Assembly: GCF_003865095.1 (NCBI RefSeq)
Contig: NZ_BHYK01000002.1
Location: 1 to 64,000 of the forward strand
Direction: 5' to 3'
DNA from: Clostridium tagluense
GTDB lineage: Bacteria > Bacillota > Clostridia > Clostridiales > Clostridiaceae
Length of the DNA: 64,000 nucleotides
Below are positions 16,667 through 26,309 of the stretch, in pieces. The notes under the pieces are model-generated. The model searched no databases. It saw nothing but the letters and a program-made list of their open reading frames with translations, and had not been told where the DNA came from. Each line of letters starts with the position of its first letter. Position 1 is the first letter of the stretch. A program made the translations under genes and the position numbers.

Positions 16667-16720
16667 TACTACCAAAAATGAGATTTTGAATTTTCTATAA
16701 GAATGATTGGAGGAAAATAT

Positions 16721-17509
16721 ATGGAAATTTTAGTTTGTATCAAACAAGTTCCAGGAACTTCAAAAGTTGAAGTAGATCCAGTTACAGGTGTTTTAAAAAG
16801 GGATGGGGTAGATTCAAAAATGAATCCCTTTGATTTATATGCATTAGAAACAGCACTTAAAATTAAGGAACAAAAGGGTGGAATAATTAAAGTTATAACT
16901 ATGGGACCACCACAAGCAAAGGATGTAATTCGAGAGGCATACATGATGGGCGCAGATGAGGGAGCATTAATATCTGATAGAAAGTTTGCAGGAGCAGATG
17001 TTCTTGCTACATCTTATACAATTTCGCAAGGCGTAAGACAAATGGGGAAATTTGATCTTATATTATGTGGAAAGCAGACTACAGACGGAGATACTGCTCA
17101 AGTAGGGCCAGAAATGGCGGAATACTTAGGTATTCCACATATTGCAAATGTTTTAAAGATAATAGAATTAAAAGAAAAATCAGTTGTTGTAGAAATGGAT
17201 ATGGCAAATACTATTGAAGTAGCTGAAATTCAATATCCTTGCCTTTTAACTGTAGATAAAGATATATTTCAACCAAGACTTCCATCTTATAAGAAAAAAA
17301 TAGTTACAAAAGATAGAGAAATAAAAATGATAACACTAAATGACTTTGAAGATAAAGATGAAAAGAAATATGGACTTAATGGCTCGCCAACTCAGGTTGA
17401 AAAAATATTTCCACCATCTATAAATAATGATAGAGAAACATGGACAGGCAGTGCTGAAGAGCTTAGCCTTAAAATAGCTGCAAAACTTAAAGAGTTAAAA
17501 TTTGTATAA
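16721..17509 (+). CDS. etfB: Electron transfer flavoprotein subunit beta (LctB-like)
   Basis: A 263-residue EtfB starting [12 protein letters not shown]. The flavin/nucleotide-binding signature [19 protein letters not shown] is intact. It forms a complex with the EtfA and FAD lactate dehydrogenase encoded next; in acetogens such as Acetobacterium this complex drives lactate oxidation with NAD by electron confurcation with reduced ferredoxin. The ATG at 16721 is chosen (GGAGG eight bases upstream); the frame opens 18 bases earlier without a site. Confidence 0.93.
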   Translation: MEILVCIKQVPGTSKVEVDPVTGVLKRDGVDSKMNPFDLYALETALKIKEQKGGIIKVITMGPPQAKDVIREAYMMGADEGALISDRKFAGADVLATSYTISQGVRQMGKFDLILCGKQTTDGDTAQVGPEMAEYLGIPHIANVLKIIELKEKSVVVEMDMANTIEVAEIQYPCLLTVDKDIFQPRLPSYKKKIVTKDREIKMITLNDFEDKDEKKYGLNGSPTQVEKIFPPSINNDRETWTGSAEELSLKIAAKLKELKFV

Positions 17510-17526
17510 AGAAGGGCGGAATTTTC

Positions 17527-18735
17527 ATGAGTAAGTTAATTTGTAACGGAGAGAAACTAAATGAATCAAATGTTCAAGAATTAATAAAGGTTTGCCCTTT
17601 TGGTGCTATTGAATATGTTGACGGAAAAATTGAAATTAATGCAGGGTGTAAAATGTGTAAGGTTTGCGTTAAAAAAGGTCCTACGGGAGTAATGGAATTT
17701 ATTGAAACAGAGGTCGCTCAAGTTGACAAGAGTTTATGGAGGGGTATAGGAGTATATGTGGATCATGTAGAAGGCGTTATACACCCTGTAACAATGGAAC
17801 TTATTGGAAAAGCTAGAGAGCTTGCTTGCGTTGTAAATTTCCCAGTATATTGTGTATTTATTGGTCATAATATAAGGGAAAAAGCTAAAGAATTACTTTA
17901 TTATGGTGTTGATGAGGTTTTTGTATACGACTACGAAGAACTTAAGGATTTTAGGATAGAACCTTATACTGCTGCTTTTGAAGACTTTGTAAATAAGGTA
18001 AAGCCATCCTCATTGCTAGTTGGAGCTACAACTATTGGTAGATCTCTTGCCCCTAGAGTAGCTGCAAGGTTTAGAACAGGACTCACAGCTGACTGTACAA
18101 TGCTTAAAATGAAAGAAAATACAGACCTTGTGCAGATAAGACCTGCTTTTGGTGGTAATATTATGGCTCAAATTTTATGCCCGAATACTAGGCCTCAGAT
18201 GTCAACAGTAAGATATAAGGTTATGGATGCCCCTAAAAAACAATGTGATGCAAAAGGTAAAATTACAATATGTGAAATAGATAAAGCAAAACTTGCGTCT
18301 AATATTGAAGTGCTAAAAGTCACAAAAAAAGAAGCCGAAGAAAATATTTCAGATGCAGAGGTAATTGTTGCAGTTGGTAGAGCTTTAAAGTCTGAAAAGG
18401 ATATGGTTATGATTGAGGAACTGGCAGATCTTCTACATGCTCAAATAGCTGGGACAAGACCTACAATTGAAGCTGGCTTTATTGATGCTAAAAAGCAAAT
18501 TGGTCTTTCAGGTAGAACAGTTAAACCAAAGTTAATAATAGCTCTTGGAATTTCTGGAGCGGTTCAGTTTACAGCTGGGATGAATAGTTCAGAACGTATA
18601 TTTGCAGTAAATAAGGACGCAAATGCTTCTATATTCAATGTAGCTCATTATGGCATAGTGGGAGATATATATGAAATAGTTCCTCAATTGATCGAAAATA
18701 TTAAAAACTCAGGAGTAGAGCATTGTTTGCTTTAA
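17527..18735 (+). CDS. etfA: Electron transfer flavoprotein subunit alpha with ferredoxin-like N-terminus (LctC-like)
   Basis: A 402-residue EtfA. The first ~65 residues are a ferredoxin-like extension with VCPFGAIE and CKMCKVCVKKGP; this gives three Cys in CxxCxxC plus the distant CP, enough for one [4Fe-4S] cluster, while the fourth Cys of a second cluster is replaced by Gly. The Etf alpha FAD domain follows, with GRAL and SGRTVKPKLIIALGISGAVQ near the C-terminus. The same layout is seen in confurcating lactate dehydrogenase Etf. It follows etfB by 17 bases. Confidence 0.93.
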   Translation: MSKLICNGEKLNESNVQELIKVCPFGAIEYVDGKIEINAGCKMCKVCVKKGPTGVMEFIETEVAQVDKSLWRGIGVYVDHVEGVIHPVTMELIGKARELACVVNFPVYCVFIGHNIREKAKELLYYGVDEVFVYDYEELKDFRIEPYTAAFEDFVNKVKPSSLLVGATTIGRSLAPRVAARFRTGLTADCTMLKMKENTDLVQIRPAFGGNIMAQILCPNTRPQMSTVRYKVMDAPKKQCDAKGKITICEIDKAKLASNIEVLKVTKKEAEENISDAEVIVAVGRALKSEKDMVMIEELADLLHAQIAGTRPTIEAGFIDAKKQIGLSGRTVKPKLIIALGISGAVQFTAGMNSSERIFAVNKDANASIFNVAHYGIVGDIYEIVPQLIENIKNSGVEHCLL

Positions 18736-18829
18736 TATTATGGCTGCATAGGTAATAATTTATACTGGATTTAAAGGTAATAAGTAAGTTAGAGTTAACA
18801 CTATCATATGAACCGAGGAGGTAACTTTT

Positions 18830-20227
18830 ATGGATTATAAAAAACTTGATGCTAAGGATATAGAGTTTTTAGTTTCAATATTAGATAAAGATAGAGTGTT
18901 TATAGGTGATGCAATAAATGATGATTTCAGCCACGATGAACTGGGTGGAATAAGCAAAATGCCAGAGGTATTAGTTGAAGTTCTGACTACAGATGAAGTA
19001 TCAAAGATTATGAAATATGCATATGAAAACATGATTCCTGTTGTAGCAAGAGGCTCAGGAACAGGACTTGTTGGAGCATCAGTTCCAATTTTCGGTGGGA
19101 TTATGATAAATATGTCCCGAATGAATAAAATACTTGAAATTGATGAGGAAAACTTAACATTAACGCTTGAACCTGGGGTACTTTTAATGGAGATAAGTAA
19201 ATATGTTGAAGAGTTTGATTTATTTTATCCACCAGATCCAGGTGAAAAGTCCGCTACTATTGCTGGTAACATAAGTACAAATGCAGGTGGAATGAGAGCT
19301 GTTAAGTACGGAGTTACTAGAGATTATATAAGAGGACTTGAAGTAGTTCTCCCAAGCGGAGAAATACTTAATGTGGGAGGGAAAGTAGTTAAAAATTCTA
19401 CTGGCTATAGTATAAAAGACTTAATTTGTGGGTCTGAAGGAACACTAGGAATAGTTACAAAAGCTATACTAAAGCTTATACCACTACCTAAAAAAGCGGT
19501 ATCACTTTTAGTACCTTTCCCAAATTTAGATATGGCAATAGGCACAGTTCCAAAGATAGTTAAATCAAAGTCTGCGCCAACTGCTATAGAATTTATGCAA
19601 AGAGAAGTTATTATAGCTGCTGAAGAGTTCCTCGGGAAAAAATTCCCTGATAATTCCTCAGATGCATACCTTTTATTAACTTTTGATGGTAATAGCATAG
19701 AAGATATAGAAAAAGCTTATGAGAAGGTAGCTAATATTTGTCTTGAGGAAGGTGCTCTTGATGTATTTATAACGGATACAGATGAAAGAAAAGAAGCTGT
19801 TTGGTCTGCAAGGGGAGCATTTCTTGAAGCTGTTAAAGCAACAACAACTGATATGGATGAATGTGATGTTGTTGTTCCAAGAAATAAGGTTGCTGAGTTT
19901 ATTAAGTATACTAATGAACTTCAAAAGCAATTTAATATAAGAATAAGAAGCTTTGGACATGCAGGTGATGGTAATTTACATGTGTATGTATTAAAGGATG
20001 AGCTCTCAGATAGTGAATGGGAAAAGAAGATTGCTGAAGTATTTGAAGCAATGTATAAAAAATCAAGAGAATTAGAGGGCCTAGTATCTGGAGAACATGG
20101 AATTGGTTTTGCTAAGAAAGAATATATGCTAGAACAACTTGGACCTGTATATGTAAATCTTATGAAAAATATAAAATTCGCATTTGATCCTAAAAACATA
20201 TTAAATCCAGGAAAAGTTTGTCAATAA
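18830..20227 (+). CDS. FAD-linked lactate dehydrogenase, GlcD family (LctD-like)
   Basis: A 465-residue FAD oxidoreductase with a PCMH-type FAD domain (about residues 40-215; [15 protein letters not shown], and [18 protein letters not shown]) and a C-terminal catalytic domain containing [16 protein letters not shown] and [11 protein letters not shown], the His-rich motifs of D-lactate/glycolate dehydrogenases. With the two Etf subunits it should oxidise lactate to pyruvate in the cytoplasm. ATG preceded by GAGGAGG. The 94-base gap from etfA contains no clear terminator. Confidence 0.92.
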   Translation: MDYKKLDAKDIEFLVSILDKDRVFIGDAINDDFSHDELGGISKMPEVLVEVLTTDEVSKIMKYAYENMIPVVARGSGTGLVGASVPIFGGIMINMSRMNKILEIDEENLTLTLEPGVLLMEISKYVEEFDLFYPPDPGEKSATIAGNISTNAGGMRAVKYGVTRDYIRGLEVVLPSGEILNVGGKVVKNSTGYSIKDLICGSEGTLGIVTKAILKLIPLPKKAVSLLVPFPNLDMAIGTVPKIVKSKSAPTAIEFMQREVIIAAEEFLGKKFPDNSSDAYLLLTFDGNSIEDIEKAYEKVANICLEEGALDVFITDTDERKEAVWSARGAFLEAVKATTTDMDECDVVVPRNKVAEFIKYTNELQKQFNIRIRSFGHAGDGNLHVYVLKDELSDSEWEKKIAEVFEAMYKKSRELEGLVSGEHGIGFAKKEYMLEQLGPVYVNLMKNIKFAFDPKNILNPGKVCQ

Positions 20228-20308
20228 AAAAGGCTGGTAGTGATACCTCTACTTAGGATTAATTACGTACTACAGAGCAAATTTTTTTACAATGTAGGGG
20301 GAATATAA

Positions 20309-21583
20309 ATGACTAAAATTAAAATACCATATTCAAAACAGTTTTTAGAAATTGAAATACCAGACAATAATTTGGTAGCAATATTAGAATCAAAAGCTCA
20401 TGCATACAAAGTTGAACAAACTCAGCAGGAAATTGTAAGTAAGGCACTTGATAATCCTATTGGAAGTGCAAAACTAGAAGACTTAGTTAAATCTGTGAAA
20501 AATTTAGTATTAATAACTAGTGATCACACAAGACCTGTACCAAGTAAAGTAACAATGCCGATACTTCTTTCCAGAATCAGAAGTGCAAACCCTAAAATTA
20601 AAATAACAATATTAATTGCTACTGGTTTTCACAGACCTACCACAAGGCAGGAAATGATCGATAAGTTTGGAGCTGAAATTGTAGAGAATGAGGTTATAAT
20701 AAATCATGTATCAGAGGATTATAACAGCGTTGTTCGCGTTGGAACGCTTCCTTCTGGTGGCGAACTATGGCTAAATAAAATAGCAATGGAAGCAGAACTT
20801 TTAATTTCAGAAGGCTTTATAGAGCCACACTTCTTTGCAGGATTTTCCGGAGGACGTAAGAGTGTTCTTCCCGGAGTGGCATCAGCAAAGACAGTTATGG
20901 CAAATCATTGCTCAGAATTTATAGCAAGTGAATATGCACGGTCCGGAGTTATTGTAAATAATCCAATTCATAGGGATATGATTTATGCTGCAAAGCAAGC
21001 AAAACTGGCCTTCATATTAAATGTTGTTATTGATAGTAATAAGAAGGTTATAAATGCATTTGCGGGAGATAGTGAGCTTGCCCACATTGATGGATGTAAA
21101 TTTGTAATGGAACTTGCATCTGTGAAAGCTGTTAAAGCAGATATTGTGGTATCCACTAATGGAGGATATCCTCTTGATCAAAATATATATCAATCTGTAA
21201 AAGGTATGACAGCAGCCGAGGCAACTTGCAGAGAGGGTGGAGTTATAATCATGGTGTCTGCTTGTAATGATGGACATGGTGGACAGTCCTTCTATGACAA
21301 TATAGCAAATGCAAGTGGCCCAAGGGCCGTCCTTGATAGGGTGCTTAAAGTAGGAAGAAATGATACGGTGCCAGATCAATGGGAATTTCAAATTCTTGCC
21401 CGTATACTTGACACGCATACTGTGATTCTTGTTACAGATATGTGCGACCCTGAAATGATAGTGAAAATGCATATGAAGCATGCAGCTACATTTGAAGAAG
21501 CACTCCAAATGGCTTTTGAGATAAAAGGAAAAAATGCAAAAATAACAGTAATACCAGATGGAGTTTCGGTTGTTGTAAAATAA
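20309..21583 (+). CDS. larA: Nickel-dependent lactate racemase LarA
   Basis: A 424-residue LarA-family enzyme that interconverts L- and D-lactate, letting one stereospecific dehydrogenase use both. Motifs include SDHTRPVPS, ATGFHRPT and EPHFFAGFSGGRKSVLPG, holding catalytic His and the Lys to which the nickel pincer cofactor is attached in characterised LarA. The cofactor genes larB, larC and larE are not in this window and must be elsewhere if it is active. A lactate permease, often part of such operons, is also missing. The operon ends in a long palindrome. Confidence 0.9.
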   Translation: MTKIKIPYSKQFLEIEIPDNNLVAILESKAHAYKVEQTQQEIVSKALDNPIGSAKLEDLVKSVKNLVLITSDHTRPVPSKVTMPILLSRIRSANPKIKITILIATGFHRPTTRQEMIDKFGAEIVENEVIINHVSEDYNSVVRVGTLPSGGELWLNKIAMEAELLISEGFIEPHFFAGFSGGRKSVLPGVASAKTVMANHCSEFIASEYARSGVIVNNPIHRDMIYAAKQAKLAFILNVVIDSNKKVINAFAGDSELAHIDGCKFVMELASVKAVKADIVVSTNGGYPLDQNIYQSVKGMTAAEATCREGGVIIMVSACNDGHGGQSFYDNIANASGPRAVLDRVLKVGRNDTVPDQWEFQILARILDTHTVILVTDMCDPEMIVKMHMKHAATFEEALQMAFEIKGKNAKITVIPDGVSVVVK

Positions 21584-21599
21584 AAAAGTGCCATTCTAT

Positions 21600-21660
21600 A
21601 TAACAAAGAGAAAACTTCAGTGGGAGATTTATACTCCTACTGAAGTTTTCTCTTTGTTAT
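21600..21660. repeat. Long perfect palindrome / bidirectional terminator after larA
   Basis: The arms 21600-21620 and 21640-21660 are perfectly complementary over 21 bp, continuing imperfectly (TGGGAG / CTCCTA) to a short loop. As RNA it would be a strong terminator. The ACTTCAG core and AACAAAG flank are shared with intergenic elements at 13132 and 33573, so it may also be a mobile miniature element. Confidence 0.75.
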
Positions 21661-21807
21661 CTCACTTTCTTTATCTCAACTTTTCTTAAAAGTGTTATAA
21701 TTATTATGATTTGTAAAAGTTCAGTACATAAATTTCCAATATTTTTATCAGAGAAGTATTGCAGTAGATTTTTCATGGATACCAAACATTAATGTGGAGG
21801 TGAATTT

Positions 21808-24798
21808 TTGAAGTTAATAGAATTAGAGAATATAGTATTTAAATCATCTTCTATTTTAATGAGAAGTGAGGGCGAGAAGTTTTTTAATAGTGGACTCGTT
21901 ACTAGGATCAAAGGGAAAAAAATTGACAATATATATCATATTTATGGATGTGTGAGAAACAGTACTAAGACCAGTGAATTAAACACTCATATAGCAATAG
22001 ACATATTAAAGAAAAAATTAGATGGAGTAAAATGTTCTTGTGAAGATTTCAAAGAAAGTTCTACTACGGGCTATTTATTTATGTGTAGCCATTTAACGGC
22101 TACAGCCTATAGCTTTTTTAGCAGGGCTACAAAAAACAATTCTGAGAAAAATCAAAATAATGGAATAACCCCAAAAGTAGAAACAAATGAAAAGCACAAA
22201 GAAAACAACCACAATAAGCAAGGTACTATTAGTAATAATAGAACTCATAGCACTATAAAATTAGCTCGCAGGGTTTCAAAAGGTCCTACTTATTATGAAG
22301 TGCAACATGCAATAGGCAAGGAGAAAACAGTGCTTGACCCTGAAGATTTAAGAGCTTTTTTAGAAGGTGTTAGTGATAAAAAAGTCAAGTTTAATTATGA
22401 CAGCTTTGAGTTTGAAGCTCCAATCTTAAATAGTGATTTACCATTAACCTTTACATTAAAGATAAGAAAGGAATATTTTGTTTTAACAACCCATAAGCAG
22501 TTTCCAGTGTCTTTAAATGATAAGAATAATGTATATTTATTTAATTGGAAGCTTTATCTACCATCAGCAAATCAAATTGCAAAGTATATGATTCTATGCG
22601 AAAAATTAAAAAGAAATGGTGAAATCATATACCGAAGGGATATAGAAAATTATAACAAACTTATTTCCTTCTTAGGTAGTATTTCAAGTGATATTAATAT
22701 TAATGAAGAGGTAAAAACCTTTGCAGCAAATTTCATAAAACCTGAATTTCACATATATGAAATGGAAAACAGTATTTATTGCGATATAAGTGTGATTTAT
22801 GGCAATGAGAAAATCAACATATTAAAGGGAAATAATCCTGCGGATAAAATTTTGCGTGACTTTAAAAAAGAAGGCAAAATTCTTATGGAACTAGAGAAAT
22901 ATAGATTTATAAAAAGAAATGATAAGTTACTTTTTATAGGTGGAGATGAAGAATTATTTGATATCTTAAGTAAAAGTGAAAATAATCTACATTGCCTAGG
23001 AAATGTTACCTTTGGAAAAGGGCTTAAGCAAAGAAGAATATTGGATTCAAGATTTATTAAAGCCGAAATTAAGGAAATGGAAGGCTGCTATGATTTTTCT
23101 TATGCTATTCATGACATTGAAAATAGGGAATTAAATAGTGTGATTGCATCTTTTAAGCAAAAGAATAGATTTTACAAAACTGTGAATAATAATTTTTTAG
23201 ACTTTGAAGATGCAGGAGTTAAGTATTTTCTTGATTTAGTAATAGTATTAAATAAAAAGGAAAACATAAAAGAGGGTTTAATACAAATAGAAAAAAATAA
23301 GGCATTATATTTAAATGAAAAAATAAAAAACAAGAACCTTCAATTTATTAAAGGTATTGAGCTGTTAGAGAATATAGAAAATATTTTATCAGACATAAAT
23401 AACTTGGATATAAGGGTGCCAGAGAATCTAAAAGCTACACTTAGAGAATACCAAATTAATGGTTTTAAATGGCTTAAAAGCTTAAGTACCTTAGGTTTTG
23501 GAGGAATACTCGCGGATGAAATGGGACTTGGTAAAACTATTCAAACCATAGCTTTCCTTTTATCGGAAGAAAACAAGAAATCTATTATAATTAGTCCCAC
23601 ATCTCTTGTTTATAATTGGAAGGCAGAGCTAGAAAAATTTGCGCCTAGTTTAAAGGTTGGCATTGTACATGGAGAAAAAAGTGAAAGACATAAATTAATT
23701 CATAATTTACTAGATTATGATGTAATATTGACAACCTATGGAACTTTAAGAATGGACATAGAGCAATATGAAGATATTATTTTTGATGCTTGTATTATAG
23801 ATGAAGCTCAAAATATAAAAAACCATCTAGCCCAAAACACAAGAATCATTAAAGAAGTTAAAGCCAAGGTTAGGTTTGCTTTAACAGGCACTCCTATGGA
23901 AAATAATTTAACAGAACTCTGGTCTATATTTGATTTTATAATGCCGGATTATTTATATTCCAAAGAAATTTTTGAATCGAAATTTGTCATAGGAAGACAA
24001 GGGGATTTAGAAGAACTTAAATTGTTAATTAAGCCTTTTCTCTTAAGAAGAACAAAGGGTGAAGTAATGAAAGAATTGCCAGATAAAATAGAAAAGAAAT
24101 TTATAGTTGAGATGACAACAGCTCAAAAGGCTGTATATAAATCTTATATTAAAGCAGTCAGGGAAAAAATGAAAAATAACAGTGATGGCAGGATAGAGGT
24201 TTTTTCTTATTTAACTAGGCTAAGACAAATTTGCTTAGACCCATCACTTGTAATAGATGAATACAAAGGTGGAAGTGGGAAACTAAAAGTCGCAACAGAA
24301 CTTATTGAAAAACATATAGATTCACAGGGGAAGGTACTACTATTTTCTCAATTTACCTCTGCACTTAAAAATATAGGAGAGAATTTAAAGAGAAAAGGAA
24401 TTCCATACCTTTATTTAGATGGAAAAACAAAACCCAAGGATAGAATTAAATTGGTAGATGAATTTAATAACAGTAGTGATACATTAGTATTTTTAATCTC
24501 ACTAAAAGCAGGAGGAACAGGCCTGAACTTAGCCTCCGCAAATCTGGTTATTCATTTTGACCCTTGGTGGAATCCAGCAGTAGAGGATCAAGCAACTGAT
24601 AGGGCCCATAGGATTGGCCAAAGAAATGTGGTAGAAGTAATTAAATTAGTTGCTAAGGGAACCATAGAAGAAAAAATCATTCTACTTCAAGAAAATAAAA
24701 AGGATTTAATAGACAGTGTAATTACAGGGGAACTTACTAGTAGTGATGTTCTAGGGAAGCTTACAAAGGAAGAATTGGTGGATCTTTTTAGATTTTAA
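21808..24798 (+). CDS. SWIM zinc-finger SNF2-family helicase
   Basis: A 996-residue DNA-dependent ATPase. The N-terminus has a SWIM finger (KCSCEDFK ... MCSHLTA, about residues 72-95). A middle SNF2-associated region leads to the helicase core (about 540-990): motif I ADEMGLGKT, motif II IDEAQ (DEAQ rather than DEAH), motif III LTGTPMENN and motif VI QATDRAHRIGQ. It probably remodels nucleoprotein or assists transcription or repair. TTG start with GGAGG eight bases upstream. It is transcribed alone, with no restriction or defence partner beside it. Confidence 0.9.
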   Translation: MKLIELENIVFKSSSILMRSEGEKFFNSGLVTRIKGKKIDNIYHIYGCVRNSTKTSELNTHIAIDILKKKLDGVKCSCEDFKESSTTGYLFMCSHLTATAYSFFSRATKNNSEKNQNNGITPKVETNEKHKENNHNKQGTISNNRTHSTIKLARRVSKGPTYYEVQHAIGKEKTVLDPEDLRAFLEGVSDKKVKFNYDSFEFEAPILNSDLPLTFTLKIRKEYFVLTTHKQFPVSLNDKNNVYLFNWKLYLPSANQIAKYMILCEKLKRNGEIIYRRDIENYNKLISFLGSISSDININEEVKTFAANFIKPEFHIYEMENSIYCDISVIYGNEKINILKGNNPADKILRDFKKEGKILMELEKYRFIKRNDKLLFIGGDEELFDILSKSENNLHCLGNVTFGKGLKQRRILDSRFIKAEIKEMEGCYDFSYAIHDIENRELNSVIASFKQKNRFYKTVNNNFLDFEDAGVKYFLDLVIVLNKKENIKEGLIQIEKNKALYLNEKIKNKNLQFIKGIELLENIENILSDINNLDIRVPENLKATLREYQINGFKWLKSLSTLGFGGILADEMGLGKTIQTIAFLLSEENKKSIIISPTSLVYNWKAELEKFAPSLKVGIVHGEKSERHKLIHNLLDYDVILTTYGTLRMDIEQYEDIIFDACIIDEAQNIKNHLAQNTRIIKEVKAKVRFALTGTPMENNLTELWSIFDFIMPDYLYSKEIFESKFVIGRQGDLEELKLLIKPFLLRRTKGEVMKELPDKIEKKFIVEMTTAQKAVYKSYIKAVREKMKNNSDGRIEVFSYLTRLRQICLDPSLVIDEYKGGSGKLKVATELIEKHIDSQGKVLLFSQFTSALKNIGENLKRKGIPYLYLDGKTKPKDRIKLVDEFNNSSDTLVFLISLKAGGTGLNLASANLVIHFDPWWNPAVEDQATDRAHRIGQRNVVEVIKLVAKGTIEEKIILLQENKKDLIDSVITGELTSSDVLGKLTKEELVDLFRF

Positions 24799-24950
24799 TG
24801 AAGTGCTGTAGTCATTAATTGACTTTCCTCAAAAATTAAACACAAACTTTATAAATATAAGCTTCGTGTATTTTCAATAAAAACACTGATACGTATGCAT
24901 TTAAACAATATATGTTGTAAGCTGTAGCGCTAGTTAGTATAATATAATAA

Positions 24951-24976
24951 GATGCCACTTGCCATGTGGGTGGCGC
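24951..24976. repeat. GCCAC palindromic repeat, copy 3
   Basis: GATGCCACTTGCCATGTGGG followed by TGGCGC. It lies within 20 bases of the next ATG, so it would fall in the 5' leader. Confidence 0.7.
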
Positions 24977-24993
24977 GAATGGAGGAATAAAAA

Positions 24994-25407
24994 ATGTACG
25001 TAGAATTTAATAATAAAATCGTAGTTAGCGAGGATATAAAAAATATAATTGAGAAAAATACAGAATTTAAAGTGCTTAAAGACATGAGCAAAGGGTCAAA
25101 AAGAGAGGATATATTAGCTTTTAATTTAAGTGTAGATATAAATACCTTAAATGACTTAATGGAAGAAGAAGTTGATTTAAATGAATTAACAGAAGATGAT
25201 TTATTTGAGGAATACCTGTCTCTGGCAGAAGAAATTGCAATGGATATTGAAGAATACGTTCCAGAGGGTGCGATTATGGATATTAAATCTTATAAATGGG
25301 ATAAATCAGATAATGCTATAAAATTAATTATAATTATAGCGCCGGAAGATCTTTATGAAGTTAAATTAAGAGATATTATGAAGAAACTTATAACGCAAGT
25401 GGAGTAA
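24994..25407 (+). CDS. Hypothetical acidic protein
   Basis: A 137-residue soluble protein I do not recognise. It is strongly acidic in the middle (EEEVDLNELTEDDLFEEYL) with a basic stretch before it and a beta-rich C-terminus (IKLIIIIAPEDLYEVKL). No signal peptide, Cys or metal motif. The ATG follows GGAGGAATAAAA, a good site, and codon use resembles its neighbours, so it is likely real. Confidence 0.7.
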   Translation: MYVEFNNKIVVSEDIKNIIEKNTEFKVLKDMSKGSKREDILAFNLSVDINTLNDLMEEEVDLNELTEDDLFEEYLSLAEEIAMDIEEYVPEGAIMDIKSYKWDKSDNAIKLIIIIAPEDLYEVKLRDIMKKLITQVE

Positions 25408-25438
25408 AATTGCAGACTAACTTTGAAATAACTAGGTT

Positions 25439-25678
25439 TTACAAGTAACCAATCCTTTGATTTGGTCTATATGCCACCCTTTTGCCACCCTTATTATTTT
25501 GGGTGGCAAATATATTTTCAAGAATATTTACAGTATCATTTTTCATTTTTAAGGTTACATGAGAATAAGCTTGCCCATAAGCATTTCTCTCCAAATTGAT
25601 ATCCTCACGTTTTTGCAGCAATGGCTCATCATCATGATCTCCGCAACTTCCAGTATTGATTTTTTTTATAATCTTCAA
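25439..25678 (-). CDS. Doubtful small ORF over a GCCAC repeat
   Basis: A 79-codon frame starting at TTG with no ribosome binding site. Its C-terminal third is written across the GCCAC repeat copy at 25471-25510. The middle part (NAYGQAYSHVTLKMKND) looks protein-like, so it may be the eroded end of a gene. I give it low weight. Confidence 0.2.
   Translation of the reverse strand: MKIIKKINTGSCGDHDDEPLLQKREDINLERNAYGQAYSHVTLKMKNDTVNILENIFATQNNKGGKRVAYRPNQRIGYL
25471..25510. repeat. GCCAC palindromic repeat, copy 4
   Basis: ATGCCACCCTTTTGCCACCC, then, after a short AT spacer, GGGTGGCAAA. It shares the GCCACCCTTTTGCCAC part with the copy at 26187. Confidence 0.65.
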
Positions 25679-25813
25679 ATAAGAACATATGATGATAATG
25701 TAATAAAACTAGCTTGAAAACAAGTTAGGTGTATGTGTCACTCAGTTAGGAGATTAAAGTATAAAAAGGTTGTAGCAGAGAGAAAGTGTTCCCAATTAAA
25801 TAATTATTATGCA

Positions 25814-25840
25814 CGTATTTAGACAAGCCCTCATAATATA
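25814..25840 (+). promoter_or_regulatory. Sigma-K/E-like promoter before decayed Cys-rich gene
   Basis: AC (25813-25814), 17 bases, then CATAATATA (25832-25840), matching the mother-cell pattern AC-N16/17-CATANNNTA. Confidence 0.45.
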
Positions 25841-25863
25841 TATTATAACAAAATAGGAGCAAA

Positions 25864-26055
25864 CGTAATAATAGGCGCGATGATAGATTTAATAATAACG
25901 ATTGGTGTCCTGGTTGTTCTAATCAAAGCTTTTGCAATAGCTTTAATGATGATGATGATGAAGATGATGATCGGTTTGATAATATTAACGGTTGTAATAG
26001 GCATAACCGTTGCAATAGGCGCAATAGGTGTGACCGTTGTAATAGATTTAGGTAG
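25864..26055 (+). pseudogene. Decayed Cys/Asn/Asp/Arg-rich small protein, start codon missing
   Basis: In the frame from 25864 to TAG at 26055 the DNA reads RNNRRDDRFNNNDWCPGC, then an Asp-rich run (DDDDEDDD) and CNRHNRCNRRNRCDRCNR. This regular composition is typical of small clostridial spore-coat or metal-binding proteins, and the other frames give only low-complexity hydrophobic strings. The frame has no start codon after an upstream TAA, although a sigma-K-like promoter, an AGGAG at 25855-25859 and a terminator are all in place. A small indel near the start would explain this. Confidence 0.5.
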
Positions 26056-26114
26056 ACAAGCCATTAAACCACTGGGAACAAATTATGAACTAACTTTAAA
26101 TTTAATAATACTAT

Positions 26115-26140
26115 AAAAGACACTTGAAAGGGTGTCTTTT
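26115..26140 (+). terminator. Terminator after decayed Cys-rich gene
   Basis: AAAAGACAC and GGTGTCTTTT form a stem with a T run. Its presence supports a transcribed unit here. Confidence 0.75.
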
Positions 26141-26186
26141 ATGCTAAAGAATAGGGACTATTAAAAAGGGTAGCAAACTTATCGTA

Positions 26187-26220
26187 TGCCACCCTTTTGC
26201 CACTTGCCAAGTGGGTGGCA
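26187..26220. repeat. GCCAC palindromic repeat, copy 5 (compound)
   Basis: TGCCACCCTTTTGCCAC runs directly into CTTGCCAAGTGGGTGGCA, combining the two variants seen at 25471 and 24951. Confidence 0.75.
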
Positions 26221-26309
26221 CTATTTTTTTTATTTAGCATATTATTATATATATGAAAATATTTATGTTATATAATAATAAAACGCTATATGCAAAATAG
26301 GAGGATTTT

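Noticed and set aside
21017-21508. 163-codon minus-strand frame inside larA
   Set aside because: LarA motifs on the plus strand are intact through this region; the minus frame lacks a start site and resembles nothing.
21808-24798. SNF2 helicase as part of a phage-defence island
   Set aside because: No methylase, nuclease or other defence partner is adjacent, and SWIM/SNF2 proteins of this type are common single genes in clostridia.
25880-26116. 78-codon hydrophobic frame with a run of Met
   Set aside because: The Met run comes from reading GAT repeats out of frame, the ribosome site is about 20 bases away, and the overlapping frame gives a far more protein-like Cys/Asn/Arg pattern.
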